This document shows positions 19,706 through 25,516 of a stretch of 25,516 nt of DNA, in pieces (within the stretch, counting starts at the first letter, position 1; every line of letters starts with the position of its first letter). This DNA is from Rodentolepis nana (lineage: Eukaryota; Platyhelminthes; Cestoda; Cyclophyllidea; Hymenolepididae), in the NCBI GenBank assembly GCA_900617975.1, contig UZAE01013189.1, positions 1 through 25,516 of the forward strand. Direction: 5' to 3'. The translations under genes and the position numbers were made by a program. The notes beneath the pieces were generated by a model that saw nothing but the letters and a program-made list of their open reading frames with translations, did no database searches and was not told the DNA's origin.

Positions 19706-20359
19706 GTAATATAGTAAACTGGTCTTTTAAATATTGAAAAAATTGGAATTTTTTGAAATTTGCTTTTAGTAAGCCCATATCATTTTGGTATTGATACAAG
19801 CGAGTAACAATTATAGTGCTCATTTTTGTACATCTTCATTGTCTTTTTCTGATTTAAGTACTATATGTTGGAATTCATCGGGAATTAGAGAATCAGCTAG
19901 AATACTGAGAGCAATCCTTTAGATCGAAATGCTTTATTCGTTGGGAATCTAAATGTGGAATTACATTCGTTGAAAAAGATGAAATTGTTAAATATTCACC
20001 CTGAAAATTACATTAGACTCCCAGTTTGAGAGTCCTTCTCTTTGAGCTACCTAAATTGAGACAACCATTTGTTCGCCTAAAGTGATCTTTCTTATATGTT
20101 ACTGTTCCCCTGAGGGATTTATTGTGTCTACCATGTTAAGCGTAGTAGCAATTTGATACCTTATACAACATGGCAACTCATAATCCGCTTTATGTAAGGC
20201 TATAATAGGTGTTCAGATCATTGATTTGCTTGATTGGAAAACAGGCATAGAGTATAAACTAAGGAAATATGGTTTGTCATAATTTAGTTAAATTTAAAGT
20301 GCATTCTTTTCTATCTGTGCGTCTTTCTGTTTATGTTAGTATATTGATTTAGTAAATAG
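19706..20359 (+). other. intergenic or intronic stretch before a coding-like segment
   Basis: AT-rich with no repeat recognised. The last 50 nt (CTTTTCTATCTGTGCG, then CTTTCTG) form a pyrimidine-rich tract ahead of the AATAG acceptor at 20359, consistent with a 3' splice site. Confidence 0.5.
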
Positions 20360-20502
20360 GATTTAGATCTCTTGATGAAACTCTTCGAAGAGAGATAGAC
20401 AATATTTCTAACGGTAGGACTGTAGAAGACATTTTGGAAGATTACGATTCGACAACTATTGGACATGAGAAAATTCAAGAGCATATGAGGAAATTGATTT
20501 AA
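20360..20502 (+). CDS. candidate terminal exon d of an unidentified plus-strand gene
   Basis: 143 nt from an acceptor (AGTAAATAG) to a TAA at 20500-20502. With one base donated by a previous exon it reads 46 residues: FRSLDETLRREIDNISNG, then RTVEDILEDYDSTTIGHEKI, then QEHMRKLI. The peptide is charged, helix-prone and quite unlike the Phe/Ile/Asn-rich noise of this AT-rich DNA, which is the main argument for coding. The same frame has stops just upstream (TAG, TAA at 20350-20355), as expected before an acceptor. Exon c at 15635 ends in the right phase. A possible poly(A) signal AATAAA lies at 20863. No domain recognised. The 69-aa minus-strand ORF over it is taken as its shadow. Confidence 0.45.
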
Positions 20503-21286
20503 AGCTTCAATTTTAAGCATTTTTTATAAAACCTCTGCTTTCTATTTAGTAAATATATAAGCAGAGCACGAGTAATATAGCACTTAAACATTCTAGTGAG
20601 AATTCTTTTTAGACTGTCTAAGGAAATAACGTGAATAGGTTTTTTCAAACGTTTGAGCTTAGATAGTCCCTGTTTTATTTGTTTTTTTCCATTTTGTAGC
20701 CATTACAAGGAAGAATTTGGTGACTATTTATGTATTTAATGACTTTTGGTAGGTTATATTATTTATAAATGAAAAAGTGTTAAGATTCTAGATCTCAGTT
20801 CAACAATTCAGTGTATTTTTTTGATAACTTGTATTTGATTTCGTAATTTCAACTGCTGTCAAAATAAAATGAATGTAGTATTTTGTAAGGGGAAGGGAGT
20901 AATGGGTTGTCAAGGATCGTCATTTGATTGCACCTAACATAAAAAGAAATTGTGTCAGATTTTGTCAAAATTCAGTGATATAACAGTTGAACTATACTTT
21001 GGTCACCTATTCTACTTACTTAACGGAGAAAAATTCATTAGTAATTGAAATGATCACTAAAGTCAATGGGTAAGGTTAAGAACACTCTTATTGAGTTAAT
21101 TTAACCATTTAACTTTTGATCACTTACATTTTGTCTTACTTTTGTTCATCAACTAATCCTCAAAATATTTTTCTACTCACTTTTCTAGTGACCCAGTCAT
21201 CAATATGGTTATCTGTTGTGCCTGCCTGTTATTGCAATATTTCGAGTAGTTATGGAAGAGATGCCTTTCCTCTCTTTAATGTTATG
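20503..21286 (+). other. possible 3' UTR then intergenic sequence
   Basis: AT-rich. AATAAA at 20863-20868 is followed within about 20 nt by a G/T-rich stretch (TTTTGTAAGGGGAAGGG), a reasonable cleavage/polyadenylation site for the candidate exon ending at 20502. Nothing else is recognised before the retroelement. Confidence 0.35.
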
Positions 21287-21340
21287 CATTTATTTATCTA
21301 TATCAAATGGCAGGCGTTTTGATGGTTATCATTAGCCCTT

Positions 21341-21745
21341 TAGTTGACTTCAGTCTTCACAGAGAGGAGAAGAAACATGGAGCTGACTTGGGGGTTTTGA
21401 AAGTTATCATTAGCCCTGGAGCTGACTTCGGGGCTTCACAGCAGAGATAGGAAGGTACATCCAGTTGACTTCAGGCTTCACAGAGTGGAAGAAACATCAA
21501 AGTCTGACTTCGGTCTTCATAGAGAGGAGGAGAAACATCAAGGTGACAAAAAGAGCTACGGGCTTCACAGAGGGAAGGTTCATCAAAGTAGCATAGTTCG
21601 GGCTTTACAGAGGGAAGGTTCATCAAAGAAGCAGAAATGACAGGCGTTTTGATAGTTATCAGGAGGCGTTTTGATGGTTATCATTAGCCCTTTAGTTGAC
21701 TTCAGTCTTCACAGGGGGGAAGGAACATCAAAGTGAAAAAAAGTC
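21341..21745 (-). repeat. irregular tandem array of about seven ~40-bp tail units within copy D
   Basis: On the plus strand the unit is approximately GTTGACTTCAGGCTTCACAG followed by AGGGAAGGAACATCAAAG. It recurs near 21342, 21418, 21460, 21503, 21560, 21598 and 21692 with length variation and divergence. Extra copies of the GTTTTGATGGTTATCATTAG segment occur at 21314, 21397 (partial), 21646 (partial) and 21669. Confidence 0.8.
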
Positions 21746-21889
21746 GATAGGGGGATGGGAACAGAAGAGTGTTTCAAATATGTAAAGTGACAGACACAAA
21801 GTTAGAAAAAAGTGAGATGAGTACTGTGGAAGTAGTCGAATATGACATACAGTAGGGGTAGTTTGAAGTCAGAAGTCAACTGCCAGTTA

Positions 21890-21961
21890 ATAGACTTTTT
21901 GGTCGTATGAGTATACGTTCCCCAGGGTGCACCACGTGGAGGTAGGTCTATCGTACACCCC
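21890..21961 (-). ncRNA. HDV-like self-cleaving ribozyme, copy D
   Basis: 72 nt on the minus strand. P1: GGGGTGT (21961-21955) fully pairs with GCACCCT (21930-21924), counting two G-T wobbles. P2: ATAGACCT with AAGTCTAT (one mismatch). P3: ACC with GGT. L3 TCCACGT supplies CC for P1.1 with GG. P4: CGTAT with ATACG around ACTC. J4/2 reads GACCAAAA, keeping a cytosine at the catalytic position but changing the preceding G to A. This and copy E are the best-preserved folds in the window. Confidence 0.82.
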
Positions 21962-24099
21962 TAGTCTAAATATGAATACCTTGAAGATTCTTGTTAAATT
22001 TTTATGATCAATAAAACTAATTAAATAAAGTCATCATTGCACAGCAGTTGCTTCATTTAACTCGTTTAATACTGCCAGTATTTGGATAAAAGTTTTATTT
22101 CCTTAGCTAACAAATTGCCGAGAACTTACTGTTTAAAATATGTGTTGAAAACACCTTTCAATTCGTGTAAAAATAATTATCTCAAGGTCTGCTTTACAAG
22201 ATTCTGATTTATAAACAAGTTGACAGACATCATGGTAGTGTTTTTTTCATTAATCATAACCTAAGAACTGAGAATACGATGGGACTAAAAACAGTTTTTG
22301 AATTACGCAACAAATTTTCTAGGTTATGTGCAGATCATGATTTAATTAGCTTGAATTTTGGCAAAAATCAGATAAGTATTGTTTATGAAACCCTCTAACC
22401 TTGAATTGGTAATAATCCTATCTTACTTCTGGCGCAACAGAAAATATAATTAGTTGTGTAGACACCTTTGTGCATATCGGCATAGGTTATCTTACGGTGT
22501 TTTTGCTCTAATTTAACTCTACTCAGCACCTTGACTTATTCACTCACTTTGAGAATATTTCTATTTTCCCATGACGATGGAAATATAATTTTCTTTTTTG
22601 TTTTAGAGAATTCAGTTATAGTATAATATAAATTTTTATTTTATCATTTCAAACTGTTTAGTTAACTTATGAAAGATAATTGCCATATATGCATCATTTC
22701 AAACTTTTTTCTAATTTTGAAATGGCTTTGCTTTAATTTGGTCATCTGAATGCCTGCTTTTAAAAAAGAAATAGAAAATCGATGTACTAAGTTTCAGTAA
22801 AGCTGAAACAATTTTCAATAATTTAAAATTGATTGCATATCTAGTAAAGCTATAGTTTATGGAAGAGGACACTTTATTTTGTCATTAAACGATTTTGTTC
22901 CAAGAATTATTTCATTTACATCCGTCACTTAAGACCTTATTGTCCTCTTTCCAAAAATCATTTGATGACTTTGCATATGTAGTGATTCGTAACATTGTGT
23001 ATTAAATACGTTCTTAAATGTCATCAGGTTAAAGAGGCCATATTATTTGAGCTTTCATCCTAGGTTAAGAGAAATAGGTATTCTTAAAACGTTTGTCAAG
23101 GAGGATATTGAAGTAATATTGAAGATGTTCAACACTCAGCCAATACAGTAACAGGGAGGCTCTAACCAATCAAACATAAGACATGCAAGCGTCGATGTTC
23201 GTTACGATCATAATAGAGCCTTCTATTGAAGTTATAACGCATTGGCGATATTTTTTTATTCTGGGAGTATGATTTTGCCTAAACTCGTGAGCTGTAATAC
23301 ATTTGCGAAATTGAAGCAAAAAAAGACTGTCGCCACTGAAAAATGTTTTTTCAGAAGCAAACTCGTGAATTAATCATTTGATTTCGAGACCAATGAGGAA
23401 AAAACACTCAGATAAAAAAAAATACTTAGCTTATTGCATTGGGACTTAAATTTCTTAACCATTTTTACCTAATTCTAAAGTTCAGAGAAACCATACTTAT
23501 TTTAATTCATTATTGCTTAATCGATAAATGAAATAAATTGAGATTACGTATACTTGTGTTATGATGATCCAGTTAAATGGCAACCGATTTGAAGACTCAA
23601 AAAAACTATTCGGATCCAAATGCTTCTAATTTGAATTGCAGAGTAATATTTGCATTAATTGCAGTTTTATCCCTTAAAATCTTCATGAATCTCTTGAATT
23701 TGCATCAATTTGAGAATTTGTTACACAGTAGTTTGAGCTAACAAAATACAACTATTTACTTTCTGTCGAAACAAATTTTTGAAAAAAAGGGTTTTCATTT
23801 TGATTTGGAAAAACACAAATCCATTTTCGGGGTATTTGAGATAAATTTGAGGGCTTCATTAGGAAAAATTGCGAAAAGATTCAATGCCTATTTGCCATCT
23901 GATTAAGGATGGGGGGTATTTATGTGGCATTATTTTAAATTAGACTTTAGAAGTTACGAATTCGATATACTAGCATTAATACGAGGAATTTTACAATTCG
24001 GTGTTTAAATTCAATACTCATTCTAGAATTCCACAGATTATTAGCACCTGAATGAAAGGATGATTATTTCACTAACTGACACTTTGTAGGAGGAGATAA
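21962..24099. other. intergenic stretch without supported gene
   Basis: AT-rich. The one segment with protein-like text is on the plus strand at about 23051-23140, where an acceptor-like CATCCTAG precedes an open frame reading REIGILKTFVKEDIEVILK and ending at a TAA near 23140. It is unrecognised and listed only as an observation. No repeat of the ribozyme family occurs here. Confidence 0.55.
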
Positions 24100-24346
24100 A
24101 ATACAAAAGAAATTGAAATTGCTGTCAATATTGCAACTGTTCTTAGTAGAAGAAAGAGTGTTGGTCACGATAAGATAAGCCTAAAACTTTTCAGAATAAA
24201 AGCGACTGTTCTATTCTTGCAACCATCACTATATTTAATTCAGATGTGTACATCGATCAGTTTGAAGTCATTAATTTCATTAGAAACAATTAGATGATAA
24301 GTCACCTCAGTTCTATTGGCCAGTTATTTTAAAAGCTTTAAAGTGA
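24100..24346 (+). pseudogene. fossil reverse-transcriptase fragment of a CR1/Jockey-like LINE
   Basis: An open stretch of 65 codons (24100-24294, TGA at 24295) contains EIEIAVNIATVLSRRKSVGHDKIS followed by LKLFRI. This matches the start of the non-LTR RT domain, where relatives read K-(A/S)-x-G-x-D-x-I-(S/P) and L-L-(K/R). About 50 codons on, in another frame, QFYWPVILKALK (24308-24343) corresponds to the next landmark, S-N-Y-R-P-(I/V)-S-(I/L)-L-P-x-L-S-K. The spacing and order are as expected for RT, and both landmarks are decayed with one frameshift between. Downstream RT motifs (F-x-D-D) are not found. It is unrelated to the ribozyme-LINE copies as far as can be judged, since those lack RT. 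No target-site duplication or element ends are visible. Confidence 0.7.
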
Positions 24347-25155
24347 AAGTGAAATTAACTAAGTTTACGAATACCTTTATCTTATTTGGGCATGCGTTGG
24401 TCAAAAATATTTCTTTGAAAATACACCATTAAACATTTCAAGTAATTAAAATTTAATAGCTTAAGGCTTTAAAGTGTTTTTTCGCCAAATTTAATGGGTT
24501 AAAAATGTATGGAGTACTTCCGGAATTCAGGTGCAATAAGACAATTTTTTTGGTGCTCGGTATTTTCAATTTCGAAACAAAATGTAAAGCAAGTTGCCCT
24601 ACATCGCAATACATTCTGAAAGTGATGTAAACCACAAAAGTACAAATTCAGCCAGATTTCCGTGCGTTCTCCAAAATTCCCGTTGATCTGTACCGATTTA
24701 AGGACATTAAATCTATCATCACCATAATTAATTGAATTAAAGCACGATTGGAAATTAAAAGGTTTTTTTTGTGAAAACACTTTTTCAGCCACAACTGATA
24801 TCTAATTTATTTGCCATAGTGCTTGAACTTGCCTCTTGGTATTAGTGGGTCTAATTTTATTTCTTGGCAATAAAATTAATGCAAGCGCTGCATATGTCGG
24901 TGTCAAATAAAACAAGAAAATGAATGACACTCCATATACATAATACATCACTCTTCTACGTCCAGTGTCAATTGAAATAATTTAACAAAAATATTGAAAT
25001 ACATAGTAAATATCAATTAATATTTTGAAGTTAAAGCTTTGAGAAATGAAATATTTTTCTAGTCCTTTAAGCCTTTATTTAAAAATATAGTGTTCCATCC
25101 GCTAAAGAGTATTTTTTACTATCTTTTTTAATTTGTTGAATTGAGTCTTCCATTA
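24347..25155. other. intergenic stretch, nothing recognised
   Basis: AT-rich. Overlapping ORFs on both strands at 24453-24792 (97 aa at most, from a GTG, on the minus strand) have no domain resemblance. I see no repeat or RNA gene. Confidence 0.55.
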
Positions 25156-25227
25156 GGGGTCTGCAATAGACTTACCTCCACGTGGTGCACCCCGGGCAAC
25201 GTATACTCATACGGCAAAAAAGTCTAT
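25156..25227 (+). ncRNA. HDV-like self-cleaving ribozyme, copy E (reference fold)
   Basis: 72 nt with every element of the HDV fold in order. P1 GGGGTCT (25156-25162) pairs with GCACCCC (25187-25193), with one C-C mismatch. P2 ATAGACTT (25166-25173) pairs with AAGTCTAT (25220-25227). P3 ACC (25174-25176) pairs with GGT (25184-25186). L3 is TCCACGT, whose CC (25178-25179) pairs with GG (25194-25195) as P1.1. J1.1/4 is G25196. P4 CGTAT (25200-25204) pairs with ATACG (25209-25213) around ACTC. In J4/2, GC then A-run has the presumed catalytic C at 25215. The string GGGCAAC after P1 and the GGC-A of J4/2 are also present in genomic HDV. Predicted cleavage is just before 25156, the first base of the element. 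Confidence 0.87.
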
Positions 25228-25477
25228 AAACCGGCAGTTGACCTCTAAGTACTATGACCCTACACTGTCATATTACACCACTTCACCGTACTCGTCTTAC
25301 CTTTTCTCTACCTTTGTTTCTGTCTGTCTGTCTCTCTTACATCTGTGAATCACTCTTCTGTCCCTCCTCTCGAAGTTTTCCCACTTTGATGTTCCTCCCC
25401 CTCTGTGAATCCCGAAGTCAGCTAAAGGACCAGTGATATTTATCAGAACGCCCTCCATTTTAAATAAATAAATAAAT
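25156..25477 (+). mobile_element. short ribozyme-headed non-autonomous retroelement, copy E
   Basis: About 322 bp, the cleanest short member. Ribozyme 25156-25227; middle with CTACCTTTGTTTCTGTCTG, then CATCTGTGAATCACTCTTCT; tail AAGTCAGCTAAAGGACCAGT then GATATTTATCAGAACGCCC; terminal (AAAT)n tail to 25477. Head and tail match the 2.36 kb LINE, while the middle matches the other short copies. The flanks TTCCATTA (before) and TTTCATTA (after the tail) might be an imperfect duplication, but this is not clean. Confidence 0.87.
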
Positions 25478-25516
25478 GTTTTCATTATATCCCGCAAGTC
25501 CATTAATAAATGTAAA

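Larger units (their letters stand above)
21287..21961 (-). mobile_element. ribozyme-headed retroelement with amplified tail, copy D
   Basis: Minus orientation, about 675 bp, roughly twice the length of its relatives. On the minus strand: ribozyme (21961-21890), the shared middle (TTCGACTACTTCCACAGTAC, then TTTGTGTCTGTCAC), then the family tail present at least twice as a full CTAATGATAACCATCA block (inner near 21675-21695, outer near 21320-21335) with a series of tail-derived units between, and finally an ATAAATAAAT end at 21287-21300. The unusual length is explained by local tandem amplification. No target-site duplication was found. Confidence 0.85.

Noticed and set aside
24453..24792. Overlapping minus-strand ORFs of 60 and 97 aa
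   Set aside because: The longer one starts at GTG, has no domain, and the complementary strand has an equally open frame; no evidence for either as a gene.
1..25516. tRNA, rRNA, CRISPR array or bacterial-type operon
   Set aside because: I scanned for TTCGANTC-type T arms, regularly spaced direct repeats and ordered long ORFs; none was found beyond the retroelement-related repeats listed.

Overview
The window is AT-rich eukaryotic DNA with long introns, short exons and many degraded retroelements. It fits an invertebrate, probably an arthropod, but the sequence does not fix the species. There are no bacterial operons, rRNA, tRNA or CRISPR features. One ambiguous base (6666) suggests a draft assembly.

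Left half, minus strand: the 5' part of a stomatin/MEC-2/podocin-family gene. Three coding exons (11761-11632, 8996-8887, 956-801) join in frame into 132 codons: an N-terminal tail, the membrane hairpin with its conserved proline, and the start of the SPFH/PHB (band 7) domain. The two complete introns are 2635 and 7930 nt. The gene runs off the left edge. About 280 bp beyond its start is a GC-richer island. Beyond that, on the plus strand, short exon-like segments with compatible phases (12038-12101?, 14899-14953, 15375-15419, 15580-15635, 20360-20502) may be a divergent gene. I do not recognise its product, and the model is tentative.

Mobile DNA: the strongest discovery is one retroelement family with seven copies here. 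A 2.36 kb member (5524-7881) lies inside stomatin intron 2, antisense to the gene, and is flanked by a perfect 11-bp target-site duplication. It encodes a decayed LINE polyprotein: APE-type endonuclease, linker, RNase H and a C-terminal Cys/His motif. The reverse transcriptase is missing. Five short members (about 1061, 17937, 19381, 21287 and 25156) carry the same 5' and 3' ends with no coding core, like the SIDER/NARTc derivatives of trypanosome ingi/L1Tc LINEs. A 5'-truncated member lies at 14275-14462. All six 5'-complete copies begin with a sequence of about 72 nt that folds into the nested double pseudoknot of hepatitis-delta-virus (HDV)-like self-cleaving ribozymes (P1, P2, P3, P1.1, P4, J4/2 cytosine). 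In the two copies with a visible target-site duplication, the ribozyme begins at or next to its edge. The first P1 base pair changes identity between copies while still pairing.

Other relics: a fossil reverse-transcriptase fragment of a CR1/Jockey-like LINE lies at 24100-24346. Two family members contain local tandem amplifications: a 40/43-bp triplication inside RNase H, and about seven tail-derived units in the 21.3-21.9 kb copy. The rest is AT-rich intron or intergenic sequence in which I see no supported gene.
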